Below are positions 33,551 through 43,410 of a stretch of DNA of 64,000 bases, piece by piece. A program made the position numbers and the translations under genes. Origin of the DNA: Natrarchaeobius chitinivorans (GTDB lineage Archaea; Halobacteriota; Halobacteria; Halobacteriales; Natrialbaceae); the NCBI RefSeq assembly GCF_003841505.1, contig NZ_REGA01000020.1:33780-97779 (forward strand), read 5' to 3'. The notes under the pieces were generated by a model. It had not been told where the DNA came from, did no database searches, and worked only from the letters and a program-made list of their open reading frames with translations. How positions within the stretch are numbered: the stretch's first letter is position 1; every line of letters begins with the position of its first letter.

Positions 33551-33820
33551 ATGGACGACAACGGACAGACGGCCGATGACGAGTCGACCTCCGACCGTAC
33601 GGCGATAGCGCTCTTCGCAGTCTTCGGTTTGATAATTTTCGTTCACGGAGTGATAACCGGTGAGATCTACAGGATCCTGATGGGCAGTCTCTTCGGAACG
33701 ATCGCGGTCGGAGTATTCATCTCGCCGACGTTCGAACAGTGGGCGACGGATCATGCACTCGCGATTCTCGCGGCACTGATTTTCGTGTTCTTCACGTCTC
33801 TGCTGTGGCAGGGCTCCTAA
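33551..33820 (+). CDS. Small membrane protein, 89 aa
   Basis: The product is 89 aa with three hydrophobic segments (AIALFAVFGLIIFVHGVITG, ILMGSLFGTIAVGVFIS, ALAILAALIFVFFTSLLW) and a short acidic N-terminus. The gene follows the AT-rich halocin-like gene but has host-like base composition, so it probably predates that island. An immunity role is conceivable from position alone and is not otherwise supported. Confidence 0.65.
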   Translation: MDDNGQTADDESTSDRTAIALFAVFGLIIFVHGVITGEIYRILMGSLFGTIAVGVFISPTFEQWATDHALAILAALIFVFFTSLLWQGS

Positions 33821-33910
33821 TACACCTGCTGAATACGTTCGGACGATCCCATACGCCGGATACGGTCGCCGCGGTACTGTCCTCCGTCTCAAGTGCCCCG
33901 TCCGCCGCCT

Positions 33911-34537
33911 CTACTGGCCGTCGACGGCGTCGTCGTACTCGGCGGCAGTGATCGTGTACCGGTGTGCGTCGACGACGTCGTCGCCGTCGGTTCGCCAATT
34001 CCGAAGGCGTCCCTGGTACTCCCCGCCGTAGCTCTCGACGTAGCGTTCGATCGCCCGGCGGGATCGGTCGTTTCCGTTCTGGTGGACGACTTCGACGATC
34101 TCGAGGTCCAGTCGATCGAACGCCATCTCGAGCAACGCCCCGGCGCGTTCGCCGGCGTACCCCCGGCCCCAGAACCGCTTTCGCAGCCAGATTCCGAGCG
34201 ATCCGGTTTCTCGAACCCGATCGACCTCGAGTTTGGCGACGCCGGCAAGCGTGCCCGCGTCCGGTTCGTCCGCACGCGGACGTACGAAGTAGCGCGCGAC
34301 CGTCCCGTTTTTCCACTCGCGCCCGAACCGGTCGAGTCGGTCGGCCGTCTCTCGTGGCGAGTCGTCGGGTTCCCAGGGGAGATACTCGGCGACCTCGTCG
34401 ATACCGTCGTCGCTCGCTCTGATCCGGTAGAACTCGAACGCCGAGACGTTCTGCCGACACGCCTGTTCGAGCAGCAGCCTGTCGGTCCTGAGCGTCTCGG
34501 GAAACGGTCGATCGGTCGCCTCGAGTGTGGCGTGCAT
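33911..34537 (-). CDS. RimJ/RimL-type GNAT acetyltransferase
   Basis: The product is 208 aa. The opening LRTDRLLLEQA matches the ribosomal-protein alanine acetyltransferase group. GIWLRKRFWGRGYAGERAGALLEMAFDRL carries the acetyl-CoA loop (RGYAGE) and following helix, then LEIVEVVHQNGNDRSRRAIERYVESYGG. Substrate unknown. A decayed fragment of a related gene appears at about 32168-32200. Confidence 0.9.
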   Translation of the reverse strand: MHATLEATDRPFPETLRTDRLLLEQACRQNVSAFEFYRIRASDDGIDEVAEYLPWEPDDSPRETADRLDRFGREWKNGTVARYFVRPRADEPDAGTLAGVAKLEVDRVRETGSLGIWLRKRFWGRGYAGERAGALLEMAFDRLDLEIVEVVHQNGNDRSRRAIERYVESYGGEYQGRLRNWRTDGDDVVDAHRYTITAAEYDDAVDGQ

Positions 34538-34750
34538 CGGTTCCCGCGTGGGCCCGACCGTACGTACTTAATACCTCTCTAATCGGTTTCGAAACCGAGT
34601 GCAGTCCGATTCGGTTGCTCGGCACACCCGCTGTGTGGCTCGTGTTCGCTGGGACTACCGCTGTTTGGATTCGCATCCGTCGGAGCGACATCACTGTGTT
34701 GACAACACGCTTTTGATTCGCTCCGATCGAAAGAAAACTGCGGCGAGCGA

Positions 34751-36169
34751 TCAGTCCGCGGAGACTTCGGCTGCTTCCGGTTCCTCTTCGCGATAGTGCT
34801 CCTCGATCAGGTCCTCGCCGATGCGGTTGAGTTCCTCCTTCGGGAGCATCGAGAGCAGGTCCCAGCCGATCTCGAGGGTGTCCTCGATCGTCCGGTTGGT
34901 ATCGTAGCCCTGCTGGGCGAACTCCTCTTCGAAGCGGTCGGCGAAGTCGAGGAACTTGTTGTCCCGCTCGGACAGCGCCTCGCGACCGACGATGTTCACG
35001 AGGTCGCGTAAGTCCTCACCCTCCGCGTAGGCGGCGTACATCTGGTCGGAGACGTCGCCGTGGTCTGCGCGGGTCAGCCCCTCGCCGATCCCGTCGTCCA
35101 TCAGCCGCGAGAGGCTTGGCAGGACGTTGATCGGCGGCTCGATCCCCTGGCTGTTCAGGTCCCGATCCATCACGATCTGGCCTTCCGTGATGTAGCCCGT
35201 CAGGTCGGGGATCGGGTGGGTGTCGTCGTCGCCGGGCATCGTGAGGATCGGAATCTGGGTGACCGAACCCTCGCGGCCCTCGATGCGGCCCGCGCGCTCG
35301 TAGAGCTGGGCCAGGTCGGTGTACATGTACCCGGGGTAACCACGGCGACCCGGAACCTCTTCGCGTGCGGCACCGATCTCGCGCAGCGCCTCGCAGTAGT
35401 TCGTGATGTCGGTGAGGATGACCAGTACGTGGTAATCCTTCTCGAAGGCGAGGTACTCCGCCGTGGTGAGCGCGAGTCGCGGCGTGACCGTCCGCTCGAC
35501 TGCGGGGTCGTCCGCGAGGTTCATGAAGACCACCGAGCGCTCGAGTGCGCCCGTGCGCTCGAAGTCCTGCATGAACTCGTTTGCTTCCTCCTGGGTGATC
35601 CCCATCGCGCCGAAGATGACCGCGAACTCCGAGCCGTCCTCGTCGTCGCCTTCCTCTTCTTCCGGCACCGTCGCCTGGCGGGCGATCTGGAGCGCGAGTT
35701 CGTTGTGGGGTAGTCCCGATCCGGAGAAGATCGGCAGCTTCTGGCCGCGAACCAGCGTGTTCATGCCGTCGATGGCGGAGACGCCGGTCTGGATGAACTC
35801 CTCGGGATACTCCCGCGAGTAGGGGTTGATCGCTTCGCCGACGATGTCGACGCGCTCGTCGGGGACGATCTCCGGGCCGCCGTCGATCGGGTTCCCGGAG
35901 CCGTCGAGCACCCGCCCGAGGAGGTCCTCGGTGACGGGCATCTTCATCGTCTCGCCCAGGAAGCGAACGGACGCGTTGCGGTCGATACCGCCGGTCCCTT
36001 CGAACACCTGGATCGAGACGATTCCCTCGCTCGACTCGAGCACCTGCCCGCGCAGGGTCTCGCCCTCCGGCGTCTCGATCTCGACGATCTCGTCGTAGCC
36101 GACGGGTTCGTCGACTTCGGCGAACACCAGCGGGCCGCTGACTTCCGTGATGGTCTGATACTCTTTCAT
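34751..36169 (-). CDS. atpB: A-type ATP synthase subunit B
   Basis: The product is 472 aa, ATG 36169, 2 nt after atpA. It is the regulatory, non-catalytic hexamer subunit of the A1 head; the P-loop position is replaced by [17 protein letters not shown], as expected. [19 protein letters not shown] begins the beta-barrel, and the C-terminal helical domain ends in acidic [11 protein letters not shown]. It is the last gene of the H-I-K-E-C-F-A-B operon; the next same-strand gene is a GNAT enzyme, not subunit D. Confidence 0.97.
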   Translation of the reverse strand: MKEYQTITEVSGPLVFAEVDEPVGYDEIVEIETPEGETLRGQVLESSEGIVSIQVFEGTGGIDRNASVRFLGETMKMPVTEDLLGRVLDGSGNPIDGGPEIVPDERVDIVGEAINPYSREYPEEFIQTGVSAIDGMNTLVRGQKLPIFSGSGLPHNELALQIARQATVPEEEEGDDEDGSEFAVIFGAMGITQEEANEFMQDFERTGALERSVVFMNLADDPAVERTVTPRLALTTAEYLAFEKDYHVLVILTDITNYCEALREIGAAREEVPGRRGYPGYMYTDLAQLYERAGRIEGREGSVTQIPILTMPGDDDTHPIPDLTGYITEGQIVMDRDLNSQGIEPPINVLPSLSRLMDDGIGEGLTRADHGDVSDQMYAAYAEGEDLRDLVNIVGREALSERDNKFLDFADRFEEEFAQQGYDTNRTIEDTLEIGWDLLSMLPKEELNRIGEDLIEEHYREEEPEAAEVSAD

Positions 36170-36171
36170 TG

Positions 36172-37935
36172 TTAGTACAGACTCCGAATCTGTTCTTCGA
36201 GGTCCGATTCGAGTTCGTCGATGAACTCGTTCCACTCCTCGGCGGTGCCCATGCGGTTGAGCCGCGGGGCGGCGTCGACGTTCGCGATCTCGTCGACCGG
36301 AACGCCCGCGTCGAGTGCCTCGAAGGCCTCGTCGTTGAGCGTCTTGATCGCCTGGAGCATCCGGTAGGTCTTTTTCGGATCGCAGTACGTGTCGACGTCG
36401 TGGAACGCGTTCTGCTGGAGCCACGCCTCGCGGAGGTAGCGAGCGACCTCGAGGGTCAGCTGCTGGTCCTCCGGCAGCGCGTCCTTGCCGACGAGCTGAA
36501 CGATCTCCTGGAGCTCGTCCTCTTCGTCTAACACGTCGACGGCCCACTGGCGAACCTCCGGCCAGTCTTCCTCGACGTTCTCGCGGAACCACGGATCGAG
36601 TTGCTGTCGATACAGCGAGTACGACTCGTTCCAGTTGATCGACGGGAAGTGCCGACGCTCCGCGAGGTCGGCGTCCAGCGCCCAGAACGTCTTGACGATG
36701 CGCAGGGTGTTCTGGGTGACCGGCTCGGAGAAGTCACCGCCCGGCGGGCTGACTGCCCCGATAACCGACACCGAACCCTGCGTGCCGTTGATGTTCTGGA
36801 AGAGGCCGGCGCGCTCGTAGAACTCAGACAGCGACGCGGCCAGATATGCGGGATACCCCTCCTCGCCGGGCATCTCCTCGAGTCGACTCGAGATTTCGCG
36901 CATGGCCTCGGCCCACCGGGAGGTGGAGTCGGCCATCAGCGCGACGTCGTAGCCCATGTCGCGGAAGTACTCCGCGATCGTGATCCCGGTGTAAATGCAG
37001 CTCTCTCGAGCGGCGACCGGCATGTTGGACGTATTCGCGATGAGACACGTCCGGGACATGAGCGGCTTGCCCGTCTTCGGGTCCTCGAGTTCCGGGAAGT
37101 CCTCGATGACCTCGGTCATCTCGTTGCCGCGTTCGCCACAGCCGACGTAGACGACGATGTCCGCGTCGGCCCACTTGGCGAGCTGGTGTTGCGTGACGGT
37201 CTTGCCCGACCCGAACGGGCCGGGAATCGCCGCGGTTCCGCCCTTCGCGATCGGGAAGAGGCCGTCGAGGATGCGCTGTCCCGAGACGAGCGGGATCGTC
37301 GGCGTCTCCTTTTCCTCGGCGGGACGCGCCTCGCGCACCGGCCACTCCTGGTGCATCGTGATCTCCTCGCCGGAGTCGAGTTCGGCGACCGGTTCGTCGA
37401 CCGTGAACTCGCCGGCCTCGATCGACGTCACCTCGCCGCCATCGGAATCCGGCGGCACCATCACCTTGTGGGTGATGCTCGCGGTTTCGGGAACTTCACC
37501 GATGACGTCGCCGGGCTCGACGGCGTCGCCCTCGTCGACGGTCGGTTCGAACTCCCACTCTTTCTCGAAGTCGATCCCGGGGGCGTCGACCCCGCGGTCG
37601 AGAAACGCCGTCCCCATCTTCTCCTCGAGCACGTCGAGGGGGCGCTGGACGCCGTCGTAGATGGCGTTTAGCATCCCCGGCCCGAGGTCGACCGACAGGG
37701 GCTCGCCCGTGTTCTCGACGGGTTCGCCCGGGCCGACGCCGGAGGTCTCTTCGTACACCTGAATCGTGGTCAGGTTCCCTTCGATCTCGATGACCTCGCC
37801 CATCAGCCCTTCGTCGCCGACGTAGACGACGTCGTTCATCCGGGCGTCGAGGTCCGCAGCGGTCACGACAGGACCGCTTACGCTTTCGATTACACCGTCT
37901 TCGTCGACGGTTTCGATGTCTTCTGCCTGACTCAT
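36172..37935 (-). CDS. atpA: A-type ATP synthase subunit A (catalytic)
   Basis: The product is 587 aa from ATG 37935 ([10 protein letters not shown]), 10 nt after the atpF stop; an ATG at 37959 would overlap atpF. Walker A is [11 protein letters not shown], and the Walker B region contains [19 protein letters not shown]. The non-homologous bulge typical of A/V-type catalytic subunits lies around residues 110-200. It couples ATP synthesis to ion flow through the K ring and I subunit. No intein is present. Confidence 0.97.
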   Translation of the reverse strand: MSQAEDIETVDEDGVIESVSGPVVTAADLDARMNDVVYVGDEGLMGEVIEIEGNLTTIQVYEETSGVGPGEPVENTGEPLSVDLGPGMLNAIYDGVQRPLDVLEEKMGTAFLDRGVDAPGIDFEKEWEFEPTVDEGDAVEPGDVIGEVPETASITHKVMVPPDSDGGEVTSIEAGEFTVDEPVAELDSGEEITMHQEWPVREARPAEEKETPTIPLVSGQRILDGLFPIAKGGTAAIPGPFGSGKTVTQHQLAKWADADIVVYVGCGERGNEMTEVIEDFPELEDPKTGKPLMSRTCLIANTSNMPVAARESCIYTGITIAEYFRDMGYDVALMADSTSRWAEAMREISSRLEEMPGEEGYPAYLAASLSEFYERAGLFQNINGTQGSVSVIGAVSPPGGDFSEPVTQNTLRIVKTFWALDADLAERRHFPSINWNESYSLYRQQLDPWFRENVEEDWPEVRQWAVDVLDEEDELQEIVQLVGKDALPEDQQLTLEVARYLREAWLQQNAFHDVDTYCDPKKTYRMLQAIKTLNDEAFEALDAGVPVDEIANVDAAPRLNRMGTAEEWNEFIDELESDLEEQIRSLY

Positions 37936-37945
37936 AGTTGTAGTC

Positions 37946-38281
37946 TCACTCGTTGTCACCGTCCTCGTCCATCAGATCGATACCGATCGCACGCTTGATC
38001 TGATCGCGTAGACCGCCGCCACCGGTTCCGGAACCGATCGTGACGACGACCGGCTCGACGCTCGTTTCGACGTTCTGGCGGACGTTCCGCGAGAGGTACT
38101 CGAGATCGTCGTCGTGCATGACGACGATGCCGACGTCCTCGTCGTCCAGGACGTTCGTGACGGCGTCGTCTAACTCTGTCCCTTTCTGTTCGTCGGCGAC
38201 GTTCTCGAACCGGCGAACGCCGGCCAGTCTGAAGCCGGTCGTAAACTCCGGGTCGCCGACGACTGCGATTTCCTGGCTCAT
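37946..38281 (-). CDS. atpF: A-type ATP synthase subunit F
   Basis: The product is 111 aa. [19 protein letters not shown] begins the Rossmann-like subunit F fold, and [14 protein letters not shown] and [11 protein letters not shown] follow. It is a central-stalk subunit that binds subunit B. Its start overlaps the atpC stop by 4 nt, and the C-terminus ([10 protein letters not shown]) is acidic. Confidence 0.93.
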   Translation of the reverse strand: MSQEIAVVGDPEFTTGFRLAGVRRFENVADEQKGTELDDAVTNVLDDEDVGIVVMHDDDLEYLSRNVRQNVETSVEPVVVTIGSGTGGGGLRDQIKRAIGIDLMDEDGDNE

Positions 38282-39354
38282 AGGATCACCAGCTCCTCTT
38301 CGATCTCGCTTTCGTCGAGTCCGACCTCCCGTCCGCGCGCGATCGCGCGGATGTTCTCGACCTCGCGTTCTTTCGCGAGGATGTACGAGAGGACGGCCGA
38401 AACCGAAACCGGATAGATGCTCGAGAGTCGATCCGAGTACTCGAGTAGTGCCGCGTCGAGCGCGTGTTCGAACTGGATCAGGCTCTCCGCTTCGCGAAGC
38501 CTGGTCAGCGCGCTCGAGAGTCGATCACCGTAGCGTTTGCTCTCGGCGATGTGGTCGACGAGTTCGTCGTAGTCGGCGACGAGCCTGGAGAGTTCCGCTC
38601 GGTCGAAGAGGACGCCGCCTTCGATGTAGTACTCCGCCGGCTCGAGGTCGGCACCGCTTCGGGCGAGACGCAGGGCGTTCCGGGCGTTCCGGAAGTCGAT
38701 TTCGGCCTGCAGGAACTCGACGTACAGCGCTTCCGGACCCGACTGTGGCTCGGTAAACGACAGATCGTACGATCCGCTCAGGTCTTCGATGAGGCGTTCG
38801 TAGAACTCCCTGTCGAGAGCGTTCTCGAGCGGGACCAGCGCGCCGGTCTCCTCGTACTCCTCGTAGGCCTCCTCGAGGGCGTCGTGGAAGATCGTCCGAT
38901 TGAAGATCTCGATGACGTCCTCGACGGTGTCGGCCTCGAGTGCGCGATCGAGCGTCGCGTCGTCGATCTCGCCGGCACGGATGAGGTCCGATTCGATCTC
39001 TTCCGATGGCGTCTCCGTGTAGACGCCGCGGATGATCGTCTTGATGTTCCAGACGTCGAACTTCCGGAGGTAGCGGGCGATGAGGTCGTAGAGACGACCT
39101 TCCGACCAGTCGAGCAGGTCGTCGAAGTGTTTTGCGAGGTTTCGGTTCAGCGCGTACTCGATCAGGTCGACACCCGAAAAGCGCGTTCCGAGCTGGTTGA
39201 TCTCGCGTTCGTACTCCGACTCCTCCATGAACCGTGCGATCCCGCTCGGCCCCATCCGGATCAGCTTGCGGTAGTCCTCGTCCGCGAACAGCGACGCTCG
39301 GCGTGACCGCACGCGGCCGTTTACGTACTCCGGATTCGAGGCACCGAAACTCAT
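38278..39354 (-). CDS. atpC: A-type ATP synthase subunit C
   Basis: The product is 358 aa, almost all helical, with the subunit C funnel repeats. It includes EYVNGRVRSRRASLF at the start, RYLRKFDVWNIKTIIRG and PVSVSAVLSYILAKEREVENIRAIARG near the end. It links the membrane rotor ring (K) to the central stalk D/F. It overlaps atpE and atpF by 4 nt each. Confidence 0.95.
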   Translation of the reverse strand: MSFGASNPEYVNGRVRSRRASLFADEDYRKLIRMGPSGIARFMEESEYEREINQLGTRFSGVDLIEYALNRNLAKHFDDLLDWSEGRLYDLIARYLRKFDVWNIKTIIRGVYTETPSEEIESDLIRAGEIDDATLDRALEADTVEDVIEIFNRTIFHDALEEAYEEYEETGALVPLENALDREFYERLIEDLSGSYDLSFTEPQSGPEALYVEFLQAEIDFRNARNALRLARSGADLEPAEYYIEGGVLFDRAELSRLVADYDELVDHIAESKRYGDRLSSALTRLREAESLIQFEHALDAALLEYSDRLSSIYPVSVSAVLSYILAKEREVENIRAIARGREVGLDESEIEEELVIL

Positions 39355-39938
39355 TGCTCGAAGAGGCGGTTGCTGATCTCCCGGAGGTTCTCTTCCCAGA
39401 CGTCCTCGAGGACCGAGTCGAACGTGTTGTTGACGCGGACCCGGGATCCCTCGCTCTCGACGACGACGCCGCCGAGACAGTCGTAGGAGCCGGCGTACTC
39501 GTAGTCGGCGTACTCCCCGTCCGAGAGGATCGACTCGAGCAGGTCGGCGTCCTCGTCGCGACCGTAGACGCTGACGTCGTCGCCCGCTTCGAACTCGACG
39601 CTCGCGGCGTCGAGCAGTTCGCGGGTGAGATCCTCGCGGTCGTCTCCCTCGAGCGTGGCGAGTTCGTCCTCGACTGCCTCGCGGACGTCGCCGAGGACGT
39701 CGCGTCGGGCCTCCAGGCGCTGTTGTTTCGCCTCCAGTTTCGCGCTGGAGAGTCGCTGTTCGCGAAGCTGCTCGATCTCGCGTTCGACCTCGCGCTCTGC
39801 ACTCTCTTCGATATCGTCGGCGTCCTCCTCGGCCGCCGAGACGATCTCCTCTGCGCGGGTTTCGCCTTCCGCACGGATGTCTTCCGCACGCGCGCGGGCC
39901 TCGTCTCGAATGTCTTCGACGACTGTGTCCAAACTCAT
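39351..39938 (-). CDS. atpE: A-type ATP synthase subunit E
   Basis: The product is 195 aa. The N-terminal ~105 residues form a long coiled coil (DTVVEDIRDEARARAEDIRA, EEDADDIEESAEREVEREI) and the C-terminal globular part contains LGGVVVESEGSRVRVNNTFD. With subunit H it makes the peripheral stalks. It starts 16 nt after atpK. Confidence 0.95.
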   Translation of the reverse strand: MSLDTVVEDIRDEARARAEDIRAEGETRAEEIVSAAEEDADDIEESAEREVEREIEQLREQRLSSAKLEAKQQRLEARRDVLGDVREAVEDELATLEGDDREDLTRELLDAASVEFEAGDDVSVYGRDEDADLLESILSDGEYADYEYAGSYDCLGGVVVESEGSRVRVNNTFDSVLEDVWEENLREISNRLFEQ

Positions 39939-39953
39939 TGTGGGACGGTCGGG

Positions 39954-40241
39954 TTATCCGACCAAGAAGATGACGACGATGGCGAAGATGACGAGCGTTT
40001 CCGGCAGCACCGTCATGACGATACCGGGGACGAACATGTCGTCGTCTTCGGCGATCGCGCCGACTGCGGCTGCGCCGATTCCCCGCTCTGCGTACCCCGA
40101 TGCGAGCGCAGCGAGACCGACCGAGATCGCTGCGGCGGCTTCGGCGTAGTTCTCCGCGACTGCAACGTCGGATTCGTTCGTCTCAGCGGCCTCAGCCGCC
40201 TGCAGTGCGATATCAGCGAATTCTGGTGCGTTTTCGATCAT
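39954..40241 (-). CDS. atpK: A-type ATP synthase subunit K (rotor ring proteolipid)
   Basis: The product is 95 aa from ATG 40241. After a ~35-residue polar leader (IENAPEFADIALQ), two hairpin helices follow: AAAAISVGLAALASGYAERGIGAAAVGAI and VPGIVMTVLPETLVIFAIVVIFLV. The Glu in LPETL is the ion-carrying carboxylate. One two-helix unit per polypeptide means a conventional ring. A 374-base gap with a strong inverted repeat separates it from upstream atpI. Confidence 0.93.
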   Translation of the reverse strand: MIENAPEFADIALQAAEAAETNESDVAVAENYAEAAAAISVGLAALASGYAERGIGAAAVGAIAEDDDMFVPGIVMTVLPETLVIFAIVVIFLVG

Positions 40242-40615
40242 GATTAATGCGATATAGGGGTTGGATTGCTCCGAACAGGCGTACCTGTCGCTGCTCCCCT
40301 CATAAAACTCTCGAAAGAATTCGACATAGCTAAACCGTAGCAACAGATTTCGCCCGGTTGCGCGAGTAGTTATCCGGACCGATTCGCAGAGACGGGACTC
40401 GAGTGCGACGAACTCGAGACCGTCCGACGGGGTTTCGACCACCCCAGTTCCCTCCCAAACGTCGACTGATGAGCGAAATCGAACCACACCGCGTAGTTTC
40501 GCTCATCAGTGCAGGCTTGGGACGCCACTCAGTACGATCGAGAGGCGTCTCGATACGTCGATGGAACGGATCCACTTTCGCGAAAAACGAACGCCGAAAA
40601 CGGGAACAGAACCGG
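40242..40615. other. Long atpI-atpK spacer
   Basis: No gene is supported in these 374 bases, which is unusual inside an operon where every other junction is 16 nt or less or overlapping, suggesting a transcript-processing or second-promoter region. It contains a 14-bp inverted repeat listed separately. Confidence 0.6.
40465..40510. promoter_or_regulatory. Perfect 14-bp inverted repeat between atpI and atpK
   Basis: ACTGATGAGCGAAA at 40465-40478 pairs perfectly with TTTCGCTCATCAGT at 40497-40510 across an 18-nt loop. In the atp transcript this would form a stable hairpin between atpI and atpK. Such hairpins at proteolipid genes can change mRNA stability and subunit stoichiometry, but that is inference here. 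No T-run follows on either strand. Confidence 0.6.
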
Positions 40616-42934
40616 TCAATCGGCCGGCTGGGCCGGCCGATCGTCGCCGAACGGTTCGTACTCCTCGCCGCCCCCCTCGTAGAACTTCTGGAAGAACTCC
40701 ACGTACTCGAGGCGCAGCATCTGGATGCCTGCTGCGGTGATACCGAGCAGGAGCACCAGGATGTGCCCGAGGATGAAGACGACGATCGCCGCGAGGATCG
40801 CGATCGCCGAGACCAGGATGCCGTCGCCGGCGTGAATGAGGCCGACGAACTCGGGTGAGAGTTCGGCGTACTCGTATCCCGAGATGTCGGTGATGTGTAG
40901 CCCGGGATAGTTGAAGTACGTGTAGCCGGCGGGGGTCTCGTACGCCCCGAAGACCAGCAGGTTGACCGCGAACGCCATCCCACCCTTCGCGAGCAAGACG
41001 GCGACCATTCGCAGGTACGAGAGGACGTGACCGAACGCCCACGCCGGAATCTCGAAGGTGCCGGCGATCCCCTCGCCGACGCTAACCATCGCGCTACCGA
41101 CGAGGAACATCACGAGTCCGAGGACGCCGACGATCTCCGGCAGGCCGGCGAAGCCGAGGAATTCGTACAGAACGGCCTCTTCACCGGTGCCCACGAGGAA
41201 TTCGGGTTTCGTCTCGCTGAACGCGAGATCGGCCGGCAGGAAGCCGATTCCGTGGTCGAAGCTTCCCGCGTCGCCGTGTGCGAAGATCCAGATGAACAGC
41301 CCGTTCATCGCGAAGATCCACGACAGGCGCTCGTAGACGGCGGCTTTGACGCCGTGACTGAGCTCGTTGACGAAGCCCATGATGAGGCCGATGTTGAGGT
41401 GGACGATCCCGAACGCGATGCTCAGGATGATCCAAAGCAATGCCCACTCCGAGAGCTGCAGCCCCTTCGAGAGCGACCCGGCGAGCGGCAGGAAGCCGAG
41501 CCCGACGTCGCCCATGTGGATGCCGAAGATGTCGTCGTACAGATAGCCGAAGATGACGGTGAACGCGCCGGCCCAGATACCGATCGTTCCGAGCGCCTTC
41601 CCGGCGTCGGAGTCGAACACCTTCCAGCAGCCGTAGCCCATCAGCATGTAGAGGATCCCGTAGCCGATGTCCCCGATCATAAACCCGAACGCGAACGGAT
41701 AGGTCAGAAACACCAGCAGCGTGGGATCGAGTTCGCTGTACTTGGGCTGGCTCACCATCTTCACCAGCAGTTCGAACGGCTTCGCCGGCGTCAGGTTGTC
41801 GAGGATCACCGGCGGATCCTCGTCCATCGTCACGGCACCGCTCGAGGCACCCGCCGCGCCAGCGGATGTGGCGGACGTTCCGCCGTCGGTCGCGGCCTTT
41901 TGGGCGGCGGGCTGTGACGGTTCGGCCTCCGCTTCGTCGCCGTCGCCACCCTCGCCGTCGCCGCCACTACCGGTGTGTGCTTCGGCTCCGTGCTCGTGGT
42001 CGTCGTACTCCGCGACCTCGAGCTCTTCGATCTCGACGCTCTCGCCGACGGCGTCGGTGACGGCGTCGACGAGCCGATCGTACTCGGACTCGGGGATCCA
42101 CCCCTCCGCGATGAAGGCGTTTGCCGTGGTCGCAAACTGCAGCGGCGCTTCCGCGCGCTGGACCTCGATACTGAGTTCTTCTTCGAGACGGAGCAAGAAG
42201 CCGCCGTCCTCGAGTTTGACCTCCTCGAGACTGGTCTCGATTCGCTCGAGTTCGGATTCGAGTTCGCGCTTTTCCTCCCCGAGGTCGGCGACGTACTCCT
42301 CCGGACTCTGCTCGGTCTCGGGAACCGGGTGACGGGTGAACTCGATCCCGACGAGCGCGTCGTCGACGAGTCCGTCGGTGGACTCGCCTTCGGCGGGCGC
42401 GGCGACGATCGCGACGACGTCGCCCCCGGTCAGGATCTCGAAGGCACGGATCTCCTCGGCAGCTTCGAGGGCCGATTCGACTTCCGATGGCGTGCCCTCG
42501 CCGACGAGGACGTCGACGTGGTCGTACCCCGAGAGCAGATCGAGGTCGATCCCGAGTTCGGCGAAGGGTGCGACGCGGTCGATCTTCTCGTCGACCAGGC
42601 GCAACTCCTCGCGGGTCTCGGAGTGCTGGTCGTCGAGTTCGTTCACTCGCGTCCGAATCTCCTCAAGTCGGCCCTCCCAGCTCTCGCCGACCGTACCGGC
42701 CGCTGTGTCCTCCGGGGAGAGTTCGAGCGTACTCTCGAGCGCGCGGACGGTCACCAGCTTCTCGGAGGCATCGTCGGCTCCCTCGATCGGGTTGCCGTTG
42801 TCGAACCCCTCCCAGGAACCGTCGTAATCCGAGAGGTGAACCAGGTTCAACTCGTGGATCGTCTCGATGACCGTGGGCATGACGCCCTTCGAACCGGCCA
42901 TCGAGACCTTGCTCATCCGCTCAGGTCTGAGCAT
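40616..42934 (-). CDS. atpI: A-type ATP synthase subunit I (a subunit)
   Basis: The product is 772 aa, ATG 42934, overlapping atpH by 14 nt. The N-terminal ~400 residues form the cytoplasmic arm with coiled coils, an acidic Gly/Ala-rich insert (GSGGDGEGGDGDEAEAEPSQ) at ~325-375, then about eight membrane helices from ~400. The conserved Arg of the ion path lies in LSYLRMVAVLLAKGG. It forms the half-channels against the K ring. Confidence 0.96.
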   Translation of the reverse strand: MLRPERMSKVSMAGSKGVMPTVIETIHELNLVHLSDYDGSWEGFDNGNPIEGADDASEKLVTVRALESTLELSPEDTAAGTVGESWEGRLEEIRTRVNELDDQHSETREELRLVDEKIDRVAPFAELGIDLDLLSGYDHVDVLVGEGTPSEVESALEAAEEIRAFEILTGGDVVAIVAAPAEGESTDGLVDDALVGIEFTRHPVPETEQSPEEYVADLGEEKRELESELERIETSLEEVKLEDGGFLLRLEEELSIEVQRAEAPLQFATTANAFIAEGWIPESEYDRLVDAVTDAVGESVEIEELEVAEYDDHEHGAEAHTGSGGDGEGGDGDEAEAEPSQPAAQKAATDGGTSATSAGAAGASSGAVTMDEDPPVILDNLTPAKPFELLVKMVSQPKYSELDPTLLVFLTYPFAFGFMIGDIGYGILYMLMGYGCWKVFDSDAGKALGTIGIWAGAFTVIFGYLYDDIFGIHMGDVGLGFLPLAGSLSKGLQLSEWALLWIILSIAFGIVHLNIGLIMGFVNELSHGVKAAVYERLSWIFAMNGLFIWIFAHGDAGSFDHGIGFLPADLAFSETKPEFLVGTGEEAVLYEFLGFAGLPEIVGVLGLVMFLVGSAMVSVGEGIAGTFEIPAWAFGHVLSYLRMVAVLLAKGGMAFAVNLLVFGAYETPAGYTYFNYPGLHITDISGYEYAELSPEFVGLIHAGDGILVSAIAILAAIVVFILGHILVLLLGITAAGIQMLRLEYVEFFQKFYEGGGEEYEPFGDDRPAQPAD

Positions 42935-43253
42935 GGACGTCCTCCTGGAACAGGGAGACGACGTGGTCGGTCACTTCGTCGACCCGCTCTCTGGCGCGTT
43001 CCGCGAGCGCCTCTCGCTCCTGTTCGCCCTCCTCGAGGACGCGCTCACACTCCTCGTCGATCTCGTCTCGCGCCGCCTCGAGGCGACGTTCTTTGAGATC
43101 GCGCGCTTCCTGTTCCGCGTCCGTGCGAATCTCCTCGGCACGTTTCCGGGCCTCGGCTATTCGCTCGTCGCGGTCGTTTTCTGCCTGTGCGACGATGTCG
43201 TCGGCATCCGCTTCCGCCGACTGAATTCGTTCGAGAACCTCTGGCCTCGGCAT
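42921..43253 (-). CDS. atpH: A-type ATP synthase subunit H (peripheral stalk)
   Basis: The product is 110 aa, a continuous charged coiled coil (EVLERIQSAEADADDIVAQ, RKRAEEIRTDAEQEARD) matching archaeal AhaH, which dimerises with subunit E. It is the first gene of the operon. A TATA-like ACCATATACG on the minus strand lies about 30 nt upstream (43284-43293), giving a very short leader. Confidence 0.9.
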   Translation of the reverse strand: MPRPEVLERIQSAEADADDIVAQAENDRDERIAEARKRAEEIRTDAEQEARDLKERRLEAARDEIDEECERVLEEGEQEREALAERARERVDEVTDHVVSLFQEDVHAQT

Positions 43254-43283
43254 ACTCTAAGCAGGCGAACCTTTGCGAGAGCG

Positions 43284-43293
43284 CGTATATGGT
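43284..43293 (-). promoter_or_regulatory. Likely promoter of the atp operon
   Basis: On the minus strand, ACCATATACG lies ~31-40 nt upstream of the atpH ATG at 43253, consistent with a transcription start only a few nucleotides before the start codon. Confidence 0.45.
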
Positions 43294-43410
43294 AGTTGCG
43301 AAAGTGAGTCGAAACCCAGCCGCCTCGCGAGAACGGTAGTGGTCGATTGGGATCGCCCGCTGGGGACGGGAACAGTAGACATATCCCGATCGACGCGAAA
43401 CGCTGCCCCG

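Noticed and set aside
34583..34750. Subunit D of the ATP synthase after atpB
   Set aside because: The space is too short and the frames show no AtpD-like coiled coil; the next gene on that strand is a GNAT enzyme.
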